From positions 1 to 34,605 of the forward strand of contig JANXRU010000066.1 in NCBI GenBank assembly GCA_025356715.1: a DNA stretch of 34,605 nt, written 5' to 3'. This document shows positions 1 through 7,671 of this stretch, in pieces. The stretch comes from Bacteroidota bacterium (GTDB lineage Bacteria > Bacteroidota > Bacteroidia > B-17B0 > B-17BO). The first letter of the stretch is position 1, and every line of letters starts with the position of its first letter. The notes under the pieces were generated by a model. That model was not told the origin of the DNA. It did not search any database and saw only the letters and a program-made list of their open reading frames with translations. The translations under genes were made by a program, and so were the position numbers.

Positions 1-34
1 ACAATCAATATCAACCCATAAAATTCAACAATAA

Positions 35-1024
35 ATGAAAATCGCCGTAGTAGGAGCCACTGGATTAGTTGGCACAAAAATGTTAGAAGTATTAGCGGAG
101 CGCAATTTCCCTGTAACAGAATTAATTCCAGTAGCATCTGAAAAATCAGTAGGAAAAGAAATTACTTACCAAGGAAAGCAATATAAAGTTGTTTCTATGA
201 CTGATGCTATTGCCATGAAACCACACGTAGCTTTATTTTCAGCTGGCGGAAACACCTCTTTAGAATGGGCTCCAAAATTTGCAGAAGCAGGAATTACAGT
301 TATTGATAACTCATCAGCTTGGCGTATGGATAAAACCAAAAAATTAATTGTTCCAGAAATTAATGCCTCTCAATTAACAGCCAACGATAAAATTATTGCT
401 AATCCTAATTGTTCCACCATACAATTAGTAGTTGTATTAAATCCTTTACATCAAAAATATAAAATCAAACGTGTCGTTGTTTCTACTTACCAATCTGTTA
501 CTGGAACTGGTGTAAAAGCTGTTGAACAATTAATGAATGAACGAGCTGGGAAATCGGGAGACATGGCTTACAAATACACCATTGATTTAAATGTGATACC
601 TCAAATAGATGTGTTTACCGAAAATGGGTATACCAAAGAAGAAATGAAATTGGTAAACGAAACAAAAAAAATAATGAGTGATGATACCATTCGATTAACA
701 GCAACTACTGTTCGTATTCCAGTAATGGGTGGTCATAGCGAAAGCGTTAATATAGAGTTTGAAAATGAATTTGAGGTGAAAGACATTTTTGAAATCATGA
801 AAACAACGGATGGTGTTATTTTACAAGATGACATCGCTAATCAAATTTACCCTATGCCAATGAATGCTCATAATAAAGATGAAGTATTTGTTGGCCGTAT
901 TCGTCGGGATGAAACTCAACCCAAAACTTTAAATATGTGGATAGTAGCAGACAATCTTCGTAAAGGAGCTGCAACCAATGCAGTACAAATTGCTGAATAC
1001 TTATCAAAAGCGAAATTAGTATAA
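35..1024 (+). CDS. asd: Aspartate-semialdehyde dehydrogenase
   Basis: Reduces aspartyl phosphate to aspartate-4-semialdehyde with NADPH, the branch point to lysine/diaminopimelate, threonine and methionine; cytoplasmic. The 329-residue protein opens with the dinucleotide-binding glycine motif GATGLVG (residues 7-13). The catalytic cysteine is Cys126 in NPNCSTIQ and the acid/base histidine is His234 in VMGGHSESV, next to the substrate-binding Arg227 in VRIPV. Length is normal for the family. The ATG at 35 gives a start directly on the beta strand before the glycine motif. The gene stands alone on the plus strand and converges on a thioesterase gene 23 bp away; both stop codons sit in one hairpin. 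Identification is secure. Confidence 0.97.
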   Translation: MKIAVVGATGLVGTKMLEVLAERNFPVTELIPVASEKSVGKEITYQGKQYKVVSMTDAIAMKPHVALFSAGGNTSLEWAPKFAEAGITVIDNSSAWRMDKTKKLIVPEINASQLTANDKIIANPNCSTIQLVVVLNPLHQKYKIKRVVVSTYQSVTGTGVKAVEQLMNERAGKSGDMAYKYTIDLNVIPQIDVFTENGYTKEEMKLVNETKKIMSDDTIRLTATTVRIPVMGGHSESVNIEFENEFEVKDIFEIMKTTDGVILQDDIANQIYPMPMNAHNKDEVFVGRIRRDETQPKTLNMWIVADNLRKGAATNAVQIAEYLSKAKLV

Positions 1025-1049
1025 AGCGTAACTGCACTTTATACTAATT
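1014..1049. terminator. Hairpin shared by two convergent genes
   Basis: A 13-bp perfect inverted repeat (1014-1026 with 1037-1049, loop 1027-1036) covers the stop codon of asd and most of the stop codon of the convergent thioesterase gene. There is no clear T-run on either side, so it may act as a 3'-end stabilising structure or a weak bidirectional terminator. The pairing is seen directly; the role is inferred. Confidence 0.55.
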
Positions 1050-1605
1050 ACTGATAAGATATAACACAACGCTCATTATCTAAAACATGCTTGTTTTGTT
1101 CAATTTCAAGCATCGTTTTAGCATTATTTAATTCTTGTTTATAAACACCTCTTAATTCTTTACGTTTGATGGCTTCTAAAAATCGCCGTGCGTCCGTTTT
1201 ACTTTCTAAAATTAATCCAGGCACTTGTGTCAATTTACCTTCTTCGTCTTTAGCAACCATTGTAAAATAAGAGGTATTTGTGTGTTTTACAGTTCCTATT
1301 TTGAAATTTTCTGCAATCACTTTTATACCAATCACCAATGATGAATTGCCAACATAGTTTACAGTAGCATACATAGATACCATTTCACCTACCTCAACGG
1401 GTTGTAAGAAATCTACATTCTCTACAGCAACCGTTACGCAATAATTACCAGCATGCTTAGAAGCACACGCATAAGCAACCTTATCCATTAATGATAATAA
1501 TATTCCCCCATGTATTTTCCCTCCGAAGTTTGCATAGGCTGGAATCATTAGTTCCGAAATAGTTGTTTGAGAGTAACTAACTGGTTTAAAAGATTCGTTT
1601 ATCAT
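1048..1605 (-). CDS. Hotdog-fold acyl-CoA thioesterase
   Basis: Predicted to hydrolyse acyl-CoA to free acid and CoA in the cytoplasm (YciA/BACH-type acyl-CoA hydrolase family). The hotdog signature lies at residues 25-50: NFGGKIHGGILLSLMDKVAY, with the conserved Gly-x-x-His-Gly-Gly and the following Asp that position substrate. The hotdog domain fills roughly residues 10-125. The last 60 residues form a charged, probably helical extension (KTDARRFLEAIKRKELRG onward) that is longer than in the E. coli YciA protein. The start is the ATG complementary to 1603-1605; a perfect -7 box lies about 40 bp upstream. Substrate chain length cannot be read from the sequence. Confidence 0.88.
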   Translation of the reverse strand: MINESFKPVSYSQTTISELMIPAYANFGGKIHGGILLSLMDKVAYACASKHAGNYCVTVAVENVDFLQPVEVGEMVSMYATVNYVGNSSLVIGIKVIAENFKIGTVKHTNTSYFTMVAKDEEGKLTQVPGLILESKTDARRFLEAIKRKELRGVYKQELNNAKTMLEIEQNKHVLDNERCVISYQ

Positions 1606-1645
1606 AATTGTATTCGTTTATTGGTGAAGGTTAATAGCTGTTACT

Positions 1646-1653
1646 CAAATATA
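1646..1653 (-). promoter_or_regulatory. Promoter -7 box for the thioesterase gene
   Basis: On the minus strand this reads TATATTTG, an exact match to the Bacteroidota -7 element TAnnTTTG, about 40 bp before the thioesterase ATG. No good -33 TTTG is seen at the usual distance. Confidence 0.5.
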
Positions 1654-1773
1654 GGAATTATCTATGTTGCGATAACGCATAAATCAAATGATGCATGGAT
1701 AAGCCATAAAGGAATTAAAAACAAGAATCTCTATCTATAAATTCAATTTTTAATTGATTAACAGTTATATCAA

Positions 1774-1802
1774 TTGTAATTAAGTAAAAAACACTTTCTT
1801 TG
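1774..1802 (+). promoter_or_regulatory. Promoter for the Ig-like lipoprotein gene
   Basis: TTG at 1774-1776 is followed after 18 bp by TTTCTTTG (1795-1802), one mismatch from TAnnTTTG. The spacing fits a Bacteroidota sigma-ABfr promoter. Transcription would start only a few bases before the ATG at 1812, leaving a very short leader. Confidence 0.45.
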
Positions 1803-1811
1803 TAAAGTAAA

Positions 1812-3440
1812 ATGCAAAAACTACTGTTATATATATGTATTCTTTTTATTTGCGTGCAATGTGCTCAAATTACATCATTAACTGGCGGTAAGAAAGATGC
1901 AACTCCACCTAAGGCATTAAGTTATTTGCCCGAAAATGTTTCTGTGAATTTTAATTCCAAGCAAATCGTTGTTCAATTTGACGAATACATTAAGTTAAAG
2001 GATATTGCTAATCAATTTATTATTACTCCGCAAACAAGGGAAATGCCTGATATACAAGCTTTAGGAAAAACACTGAAAATTACCTTTAATGAACCTCTTA
2101 TACAAAATGCTACTTATAAATTATCTTTTGGAAACGCTATCATTGATTTACATGAGGGAAATGTACTTCAAAATTTCGAATATGTATTTAGTACGGGTAG
2201 CACAATTGACAGTTTAAAATTAAATGGACAAGTTCTAAACGCTTATACCAAAAAGCCTTCGGAAAAGCTTTTAATTGGCTTATATCCTAATAATTCAAAT
2301 GATAGCACTGTCTATAAAGATAAACCATTATATATTAGCAAAACAGATGAAGCAGGAATGTATAATTTTAATTATTTACCAAGCACTCCTTTTAAGATAT
2401 TAGCTATCGATGATGTCAATAAAAATTTAGTATATGATGGTTCAGAAGAACGAATTGCCTTTCAAGATCTTTTAGTGAACCCAAACGACGGTATTATATC
2501 GAATTTACTGTTATTTAAAGAGCTTCCTTCTAAAAGTTTTATTAAAAAAAGTATTTCATTAGAATATGGTAAAGCAATGATTATCTATAATAAACCCCAA
2601 TTTGATATTAAATCTGTGATTTCACCTAACCTGTTACATGTTGCTAAAAATGAAACGCGAGATTCCTTAACCTTATATTATAACAATCAGTTTGATACTT
2701 TACAAACAATTATTTCTTATCATAGTAAAAAAACGGATACTGTAAATATTAAAATACCATCGTCCGAATCTGTTGTTAAAATGAGCAAAGGCAAGGATAT
2801 TACGTATTATCTAAAATCTAATATTGGGTCTAATATGCCCTTTTTTATATCGCCACAATTTGAATTAAATTTTCCAATAGACCTAAAAAACATATCTGAA
2901 AATAAAATTACACTAACTGAACGAAAAGATTCAATTTCTATAAATAAATCCTTTTCAATATTAAAAGACATTAGTTCAAAAACCACTTTTTCTATTCAAT
3001 CTTCATTTAAACCTGAAACCAATTATACTTTAACTATTAATAAGGGAGCCCTGAAAGACTCTATTAATAAGAGAATAAACGACTCTATAACATATAAATT
3101 TACAACTACATCGGTAGAAGATTATGCTCAATTAAACTTAAAAGTATTTTTTCCTAAGAAAGAAAATTATATTCTTCTATTATTAAATGATAAGGAGCAA
3201 ATTATTCAAAAATCATTAATTGAAATTTCTTTAGCCTCAACTTCGGAAAAATTAATTGAATATAAAAATATTTTACCAGGAATATATATTAGTAAGATCG
3301 TTGAAGATGTCAATAAAAATGGCAAGTTAGACACGGGAGACTATTTTTTACATCAACAACCTGAACCGGTTTTTGTAAATTCAACTCCAATTAAATTATT
3401 AGCTGGCTGGGAAATCGAAAATGAATGGATAGTGAAATAA
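1812..3440 (+). CDS. Ig-like (SbsA/Big_5) domain lipoprotein
   Basis: A 542-residue exported protein of a family common in Bacteroidota, of unknown molecular role. The N-terminus has a hydrophobic signal (residues 3-15) ending at Cys17; the lipobox is weak (CVQC) but the segment after the cysteine, with TGGKKDATPP (residues 24-33), is the usual start of the mature protein in this family. Residues about 30-130 form an SbsA-type Ig-like domain (VVQFDEYIKL, YKLSFGNAI, FEYVFSTG). Two Asp-rich turns, DDVNKN near residue 201 and EDVNKNGKLDTGD near residue 499, resemble calcium-binding loops. The rest is beta-rich and low in recognised motifs. Stands alone with its own promoter. Confidence 0.8.
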   Translation: MQKLLLYICILFICVQCAQITSLTGGKKDATPPKALSYLPENVSVNFNSKQIVVQFDEYIKLKDIANQFIITPQTREMPDIQALGKTLKITFNEPLIQNATYKLSFGNAIIDLHEGNVLQNFEYVFSTGSTIDSLKLNGQVLNAYTKKPSEKLLIGLYPNNSNDSTVYKDKPLYISKTDEAGMYNFNYLPSTPFKILAIDDVNKNLVYDGSEERIAFQDLLVNPNDGIISNLLLFKELPSKSFIKKSISLEYGKAMIIYNKPQFDIKSVISPNLLHVAKNETRDSLTLYYNNQFDTLQTIISYHSKKTDTVNIKIPSSESVVKMSKGKDITYYLKSNIGSNMPFFISPQFELNFPIDLKNISENKITLTERKDSISINKSFSILKDISSKTTFSIQSSFKPETNYTLTINKGALKDSINKRINDSITYKFTTTSVEDYAQLNLKVFFPKKENYILLLLNDKEQIIQKSLIEISLASTSEKLIEYKNILPGIYISKIVEDVNKNGKLDTGDYFLHQQPEPVFVNSTPIKLLAGWEIENEWIVK

Positions 3441-3764
3441 CTTTTATTGTTCAATGATTGAGAAAATATTTTTTTATTAATTTATCGTAAAAAAACATCA
3501 ACTAATTTCGTTCTTCATGTATCTTTTATGTATTTATTACTGAACCTAGTTGCTCTGAAATATCAATAAAATCAATAATTAACAATGATTGAATAAAAAT
3601 TAAAATCGTTTCAACTTTTATAAATTCAATAAAATTTAATTCACTGTTGTAATGGTATTAACAATTTCAACAATTTTATGTTAATAAAATAATCACTATA
3701 AAATTAGTTAGCGTTAATTAATTTATTTACTTCGTAGTAACAAAAATCTTAAAAAACAAAAACC
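3441..3764. other. AT-rich intergenic region, 324 bp
   Basis: No open frame of note and no strong terminator hairpin. TTAG at 3704-3707, 19 bp, then TTACTTCG at 3727-3734 is a weak candidate promoter for the histone-like gene at 3765, and TAATTTCG at 3503-3510 is another near-match to the -7 box. Neither is convincing. I see nothing else in the stretch. Confidence 0.4.
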
Positions 3765-3956
3765 ATGGCAACAGCAAAAAAAGCAGCTCCTAAGAAAGCA
3801 GCAAAAAAAGCAGCTCCGAAAAAGGCAGCAGCTAAAAAAGCAGTAAAAAAAGCAGCTCCTAAAAAAGCAGCAGCTAAAAAAGCAGTAAAAAAAGCAGCTC
3901 CTAAAAAAGCAGTAAAAAAAGCAGCTCCTAAAAAAGCAGCAGCTAAAAAGAAGTAA
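3765..3956 (+). CDS. Histone H1-like Lys/Ala-repeat protein
   Basis: A 63-residue, extremely basic protein made almost wholly of Lys, Ala and Pro, arranged as repeats of KKAAPKKAAAKKAV (several tandem variants). This is the composition of the eukaryotic histone H1 tail and of bacterial H1-like proteins (Hc1/Hc2 type, AlgP type), which bind DNA or RNA by charge. It is probably a nucleoid-associated protein with a disordered structure; no folded domain is visible. The DNA repeats with a unit of about 42-45 bp, so copy number may vary by slippage between strains. The start ATG at 3765 is followed by MATAKKAAPKKA. Two terminators follow directly, consistent with a short, highly transcribed message. 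Confidence 0.85.
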   Translation: MATAKKAAPKKAAKKAAPKKAAAKKAVKKAAPKKAAAKKAVKKAAPKKAVKKAAPKKAAAKKK

Positions 3957-3960
3957 TTAA

Positions 3961-3984
3961 AACCCCGCATTAGCGGGGTTTTTT
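3961..3984 (+). terminator. Intrinsic terminator of the H1-like gene
   Basis: Perfect 8-bp GC-rich stem AACCCCGC (3961-3968) / GCGGGGTT (3973-3980), loop ATTA, with a T-run to 3984. It begins 4 bp after the stop codon. Confidence 0.92.
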
Positions 3985-4023
3985 GTTTACAATCAATTTT
4001 AATAATACAATATTATTTTACAC

Positions 4024-4055
4024 AAAATGCCACTACTTAAAATAGTGGCATTTTT
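4024..4055. terminator. Second terminator-like hairpin
   Basis: Stem AAAATGCCACTA (4024-4035) pairs with TAGTGGCATTTT (4043-4054), 7-base loop, then a T-rich tract to about 4061. It lies 40 bp after the first terminator with no gene between. Its T-tract runs into the -33 box of the next promoter. Confidence 0.8.
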
Positions 4056-4058
4056 ATT

Positions 4059-4088
4059 TTTGTAACACAAGCCTTTACATTATATTTG
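4059..4088 (+). promoter_or_regulatory. Promoter for the 4116 lipoprotein gene
   Basis: TTTG (4059-4062), 18 bp, TATATTTG (4081-4088): an exact match to the Bacteroidota promoter consensus. The ATG follows 27 bp after the -7 box. Confidence 0.75.
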
Positions 4089-4115
4089 TTTTAATAATAA
4101 TCAACTCATCATACT

Positions 4116-4640
4116 ATGAAAAAAACATTTATTCTACTGTCAGCATTAAGCTTAGGAATCATTTTCACTTCGTGCGGCACGAAAGAAGCAAAACAAGATA
4201 TTCAAGCGCCAGCAGGAATGCTCACTTTAGATCTAAGTAAATACGGAAAACAATTTTCGATTTTTGTTCCTGATACAACCGCAGCTAAATTGGAAGTGAC
4301 TGAGCAAAGCTGGGGAGCATTAGAAGTTAAGGTTGGGAAAACCTTTCACATTTCAATTACGGAAGACCCTGGAGACATTGAACTTAAAAAAAGTGATATT
4401 AAGTCGAATGACATTAATGTATTTAAATCATATATAGTAGAAGAACCATTAGTTATTATGTGGGAAAGCCAAATAACAAAACCTGAATTCCATTTTTATT
4501 ATATTCAAAAAGTTGGCACTAACAGTTATGTTTTTGAAGATGTAGTGCCTGCTGATGGAGAACCATTAAGTAAAGAGGTTATTCAAAAAATGTTTGATTC
4601 AGTAAAAACAATTATCGAAAAGAAAAAACCTGAAGCTTAA
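4116..4640 (+). CDS. Small lipoprotein of unknown function
   Basis: A 174-residue exported protein I do not recognise. Residues 1-20 form a lipoprotein signal peptide (MKKTFILLSA, hydrophobic core, lipobox FTSC with Cys20). The mature part has alternating beta-like and charged segments, with no metal-binding or catalytic motif that I can see; the C-terminus ends in a Lys-rich helix (KTIIEKKKPEA). It is transcribed alone between its own promoter and a strong terminator. A periplasmic or membrane-anchored role is all that can be inferred. Confidence 0.75.
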   Translation: MKKTFILLSALSLGIIFTSCGTKEAKQDIQAPAGMLTLDLSKYGKQFSIFVPDTTAAKLEVTEQSWGALEVKVGKTFHISITEDPGDIELKKSDIKSNDINVFKSYIVEEPLVIMWESQITKPEFHFYYIQKVGTNSYVFEDVVPADGEPLSKEVIQKMFDSVKTIIEKKKPEA

Positions 4641-4661
4641 AATGAAATTATAAATTAAAAC

Positions 4662-4696
4662 AAAACCCCTTTCATTTATTAATGAGAGGGGTTTTG
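4662..4696. terminator. Strong bidirectional terminator
   Basis: A stem of about 16 bp: AAAACCCCT (4662-4670) pairs with AGGGGTTTT (4687-4695), extended inward by a T-G wobble and then TCATT/AATGA around the loop TATT. A-rich and T-rich flanks suit both the lipoprotein gene and the convergent U32 gene. Confidence 0.88.
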
Positions 4697-4752
4697 TTTT
4701 TAAATCAATAAAAAATGGAATTTTTATTTCTCAATATTGAAGTCAAATATTC

Positions 4753-6618
4753 CTAATAATCTTCGTCTTCAAATTCTAGTTCAGCATCTTTTTCCCAAAT
4801 TTCCATTTCACAAGGCTTGCAATTAAACTTTAATTTGTATTCATTTTCGCCATGCTTAAGCGTTAGGGGCTCTACTACTTTTTCACCCATAGTGTCCCTT
4901 TGAAAACGAGCACATTTACCTAATTCATATTTAACACAATATTTAGTAGTCATTACACGTGCTTTACCAGGGTCCCACTGCAATTCAAAGGCTTTTTCAA
5001 TTTCAGTCACTCCATGTCGTTTATAAAAAGTTCGCGCTAAGTGATTGGATACATTATATGTAAAATCTAATTGAGTAACAGGATAAGGATGGTCAGTTTT
5101 AACAACTTGAAACTCTTCGCGATGATATTCCTTAACTCTGATATCAATCAACTGTTCTAAAACAACGCGTCTTACTTCATTTACTTTAGAAAGTGGCAAA
5201 AACCAATTCTTTGAAAACTCAACATTAACTTCGTCAACAATAAACGGTGTGTTCCCTGTTTTTGATAAATTTTTAATAATATTAGGCGTTGTCGAGTCTT
5301 CGTTTTTAGCTAATTCTTTTATAGCTACAAAAGACGATACACTTTCATGCCCATCTTCATCAGTTGCTGTTAATTGAAATCCATTTGTTGTTTCAATAAA
5401 TTTTAATTTCACTCCAATTTTTCGAATAGCGCTATCTTCGCGTTCTACTAATTTATTAAATGCAGCGTCGGAATTTCTATAAATAGTTGTTCCTATTTTT
5501 AATGGCTTAAATGTATTGGGAACTACGACGTCATTGATGATAATGTTAATCTGAACCCCGTCTGCTTCACCATCATCATTAATAAAGTAAAGTCCATCCG
5601 CATTATTAAGTTTTTCATAATTTTCGATTACATATCCATTAGCTTTTATTTCCAACAGCTTTCCTATTAATTGTCCTTGTGCTTTTGGGCTTTCCCATGT
5701 GCCAATTTTTTCTTTACGCTTGTTTACAAAATAATCCGTGTAGCCTCTGTTAAAACTTCTGTCCATCTCGGCTTCAAAATTATAAAAGGTTCTGCCAGAA
5801 GATGCTTTTTGAAACTGGTCGTTATTTTCTAAAAATGCGTCTAATTTTTTTCTTAAAAAAGAAGTGTTATTTTTTACATAAACCATATCCTTTAATCGAC
5901 CTTCTATTTTAAAAGAAGTAATCCCAGCTTCAATTAAATTAGGAAGTTGGTCACTTAGATCTAAATCTTTAATAGATAATAAATGACTATTGGCAATTAA
6001 TGTTTTACCCGTGCCATCTGTTAAATTATAAGGAAGTCGACAATTTTGGGCACAAGAGCCTCTATTAGCACTCCGTTCGCCACCAGCAATACTCATATAA
6101 CAATTGCCACTAAACGAAACACAAAGCGCGCCTGACACAAAAAATTCTAATTCAACATCAGTGGCTGTGCTAATATCTTTAATCTGATCTAAATTTAATT
6201 CTCGTGCCAAGACAACACGTTTCATTCCAGCATCCTTCAAAAATTTAACATGCTTAGGATCTCTGTTATTTGCTTGAGTACTGGCATGAATAACAATAGG
6301 AGGTAAATCCATTTCCATGATAGCCATATCTTGAACAATAAGCGCGTCTACTCCTATGGCATATAATTGATGTATTAATTTTTTACAATCTTCTAATTCA
6401 TTATCATATAAAATGGTATTGATAACTACAAACACTTGCGCCTTGAATAAATGAGCATATTGCACCAGTTCTTCAATGTCTTCAATTGAATTGGTAGCAT
6501 TTGAACGAGCGCCAAACTGAGGCGCTCCTATATATACAGCATCTGCACCAGCATTAATTGCAGCCATACCTTGCACTAAATTTTTAGCAGGTGATAATAT
6601 TTCAACTTTTTTCTTCAT
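4753..6618 (-). CDS. U32-family protein (probable RNA hydroxylase type)
   Basis: A 621-residue protein of the peptidase U32 family. Members once called collagenases include RlhA and TrhP, which hydroxylate 23S rRNA and tRNA using an iron-sulphur site; long members such as this resemble RlhA more than the shorter TrhP. The N-terminal TIM-barrel-like part starts MKKKVEILSPAKN and has INAGADAVYIGAPQFGAR. Cysteines 166, 173, 189 and 193 (GALCVSFSGNC, RGSCAQNC) are the likely cluster ligands. The C-terminus adds two more Cys pairs (KYCVKYELGKC and FNCKPCEM). I start at the ATG complementary to 6616-6618: a frame extends 38 codons further to 6732 but that extension lacks family character and approaches the arsR control region. 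The exact RNA target is not readable. Confidence 0.85.
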   Translation of the reverse strand: MKKKVEILSPAKNLVQGMAAINAGADAVYIGAPQFGARSNATNSIEDIEELVQYAHLFKAQVFVVINTILYDNELEDCKKLIHQLYAIGVDALIVQDMAIMEMDLPPIVIHASTQANNRDPKHVKFLKDAGMKRVVLARELNLDQIKDISTATDVELEFFVSGALCVSFSGNCYMSIAGGERSANRGSCAQNCRLPYNLTDGTGKTLIANSHLLSIKDLDLSDQLPNLIEAGITSFKIEGRLKDMVYVKNNTSFLRKKLDAFLENNDQFQKASSGRTFYNFEAEMDRSFNRGYTDYFVNKRKEKIGTWESPKAQGQLIGKLLEIKANGYVIENYEKLNNADGLYFINDDGEADGVQINIIINDVVVPNTFKPLKIGTTIYRNSDAAFNKLVEREDSAIRKIGVKLKFIETTNGFQLTATDEDGHESVSSFVAIKELAKNEDSTTPNIIKNLSKTGNTPFIVDEVNVEFSKNWFLPLSKVNEVRRVVLEQLIDIRVKEYHREEFQVVKTDHPYPVTQLDFTYNVSNHLARTFYKRHGVTEIEKAFELQWDPGKARVMTTKYCVKYELGKCARFQRDTMGEKVVEPLTLKHGENEYKLKFNCKPCEMEIWEKDAELEFEDEDY

Positions 6619-6764
6619 GGTATAAGAAAGTAAAGGTCTACAATTATTTGGTTGAAAGCAAGTCGAAAATTGCTCGAATGTACACCTAAAAATGGGCAAA
6701 TACTCAAATGTAATTCCGTTAATTTTTTTCAATTAACTAATTAATTGGGGTTAATTAAAATTTA

Positions 6765-6780
6765 ATCGTAATATTACGAT
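6765..6780. promoter_or_regulatory. ArsR operator 1, upstream of arsR
   Basis: Perfect 16-bp palindrome ATCGTAATATTACGAT ending 5 bp before the arsR ATG. A dyad at this place in an ArsR-family gene is the expected autoregulatory operator. It shares the half-site ATCGTnA with the second palindrome at 7134. The position means bound repressor would cover the transcription start or leader. Confidence 0.8.
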
Positions 6781-6785
6781 ATATT

Positions 6786-7115
6786 ATGGGAACAACTAAG
6801 TCGGAAGAGTTTACAATAAAAGATAATAAAATAGCTGCTTACGCAAAAGCATTAGCTCACCCAGCTAGAGTGGCTATTTTGCAATTATTAATTAAGAAGA
6901 AAACATGTATATGTGGGGATATAGTTGATGAGTTACCATTATCTCAAAGTACAGTATCCCAACATTTAAAAGAATTGAAGGAAGCAGGCTTAATAAAAGG
7001 GGATATCTCAGGCGTAAAAGTTTGCTACTGTATTGATGAAATGGAATGGGCACAAGCTAAAACATATATGACTGGTTTTTTAAATTCTTATACATCTAAA
7101 ACCAAATGTTGTTAA
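6786..7115 (+). CDS. arsR: ArsR-family arsenite-responsive repressor
   Basis: A 109-residue winged-helix repressor that should release its operator on binding As(III) or Sb(III). The helix-turn-helix runs about residues 43-70 ([19 protein letters not shown]), preceded by the metal site Cys41-x-Cys43 in TCICGDIV, which corresponds to the ELCVCDL site of classical ArsR proteins. Extra cysteines, Cys80, Cys82 and the terminal Cys108-Cys109, could complete a three-thiolate arsenite site. First gene of a five-gene plus-strand cluster for arsenate handling. The start ATG at 6786 directly follows operator 1. Family is certain; arsenic as inducer is inferred from the cysteines and the arsenate reductase two genes downstream. 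Confidence 0.94.
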   Translation: MGTTKSEEFTIKDNKIAAYAKALAHPARVAILQLLIKKKTCICGDIVDELPLSQSTVSQHLKELKEAGLIKGDISGVKVCYCIDEMEWAQAKTYMTGFLNSYTSKTKCC

Positions 7116-7116
7116 A

Positions 7117-7133
7117 CGTATTATCAAAATACG
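7117..7133. repeat. Inverted repeat after arsR stop
   Basis: CGTATT (7117-7122) and AATACG (7128-7133) flank a 5-base spacer immediately after the arsR stop codon and abut operator 2. It could be a third, weaker repressor half-site pair or an mRNA hairpin; there is no T-run. Confidence 0.4.
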
Positions 7134-7149
7134 ATCGTTATATAACGAT
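7134..7149. promoter_or_regulatory. ArsR operator 2, inside the cluster
   Basis: Perfect 16-bp palindrome ATCGTTATATAACGAT between arsR and the DUF6428 gene, with the same outer half-site as operator 1. A near -7 box, TAACTTTA at 7162-7169, lies 12 bp downstream, so the operator would overlap the -33 region of an internal promoter. This suggests separate repression of the resistance genes. Confidence 0.75.
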
Positions 7150-7181
7150 TAAATAAAAATATAACTTTAAACCATAAAATC

Positions 7182-7655
7182 ATGAAACTTTCAGACTTCA
7201 AAAAACAGCTCAGCGTAACATCGCAATTAAATTTTGTATTACCTGACGGAAATCTAGTCGCTAATCACTTCCATGTAACAGAAGTGGGTCAAGTAACTAA
7301 ACATTTTATTGATTGTGGTGGAACAGTTAGAAACGAAACGGTTGTTAATTTTCAATTATGGGAAGCGAATGATTTCGATCATCGTTTAGCGCCTCAAAAA
7401 CTAAGTGAGATTATCGCCCTTTCTGAAAAAACATTACACTTAAAGGATGCAGAAATTGAAGTCGAATACCAAAGCAACACTATTGGGAAATATCATTTAG
7501 AGTTTAACGGAGCTCAATTTCAATTAATGTCAACTAAAACTAATTGTTTAGCAACAGATAGTTGTGGTATACCACCCGAAAAATTAAAAGTAAACTTAGT
7601 TGATATTCGAAACTCATCAAAAGGCTCATGCGCGCCGGGTGGAAAATGTTGTTAA
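7182..7655 (+). CDS. DUF6428 family protein of arsenic clusters
   Basis: A 157-residue soluble protein that I recognise as DUF6428, a Bacteroidota family usually found between arsR and an arsenate reductase gene; its function is unknown. Recognisable segments are HFHVTEVGQVTKHFIDCGGT (residues 29-48), ETVVNFQLWEANDFDHRL and EIEVEYQSNTIGKYHLEFNG. The C-terminus is cysteine-rich: TNCLATDSCG and, at the very end, SCAPGGKCC, which resembles thiolate metal-binding tails. Bound arsenite, a scaffold or a reductase partner are all conceivable. It has an upstream operator of its own and is followed by the reductase gene after 16 bp. Confidence 0.85.
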   Translation: MKLSDFKKQLSVTSQLNFVLPDGNLVANHFHVTEVGQVTKHFIDCGGTVRNETVVNFQLWEANDFDHRLAPQKLSEIIALSEKTLHLKDAEIEVEYQSNTIGKYHLEFNGAQFQLMSTKTNCLATDSCGIPPEKLKVNLVDIRNSSKGSCAPGGKCC

Positions 7656-7671
7656 ATTAATTTTCTGACAT

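Noticed and set aside
3749..3970. Long open frame on the minus strand opposite the H1-like gene
   Set aside because: It is the complement of a Lys/Ala repeat and reads as a Phe/Ala/Gly repeat; it has no independent start or family character.
4753..6732. Longer version of the U32 protein starting at 6732
   Set aside because: The extra 38 residues are low in family character and the alternative start MKKKVEILSPAKN at 6618 matches the usual N-terminus.
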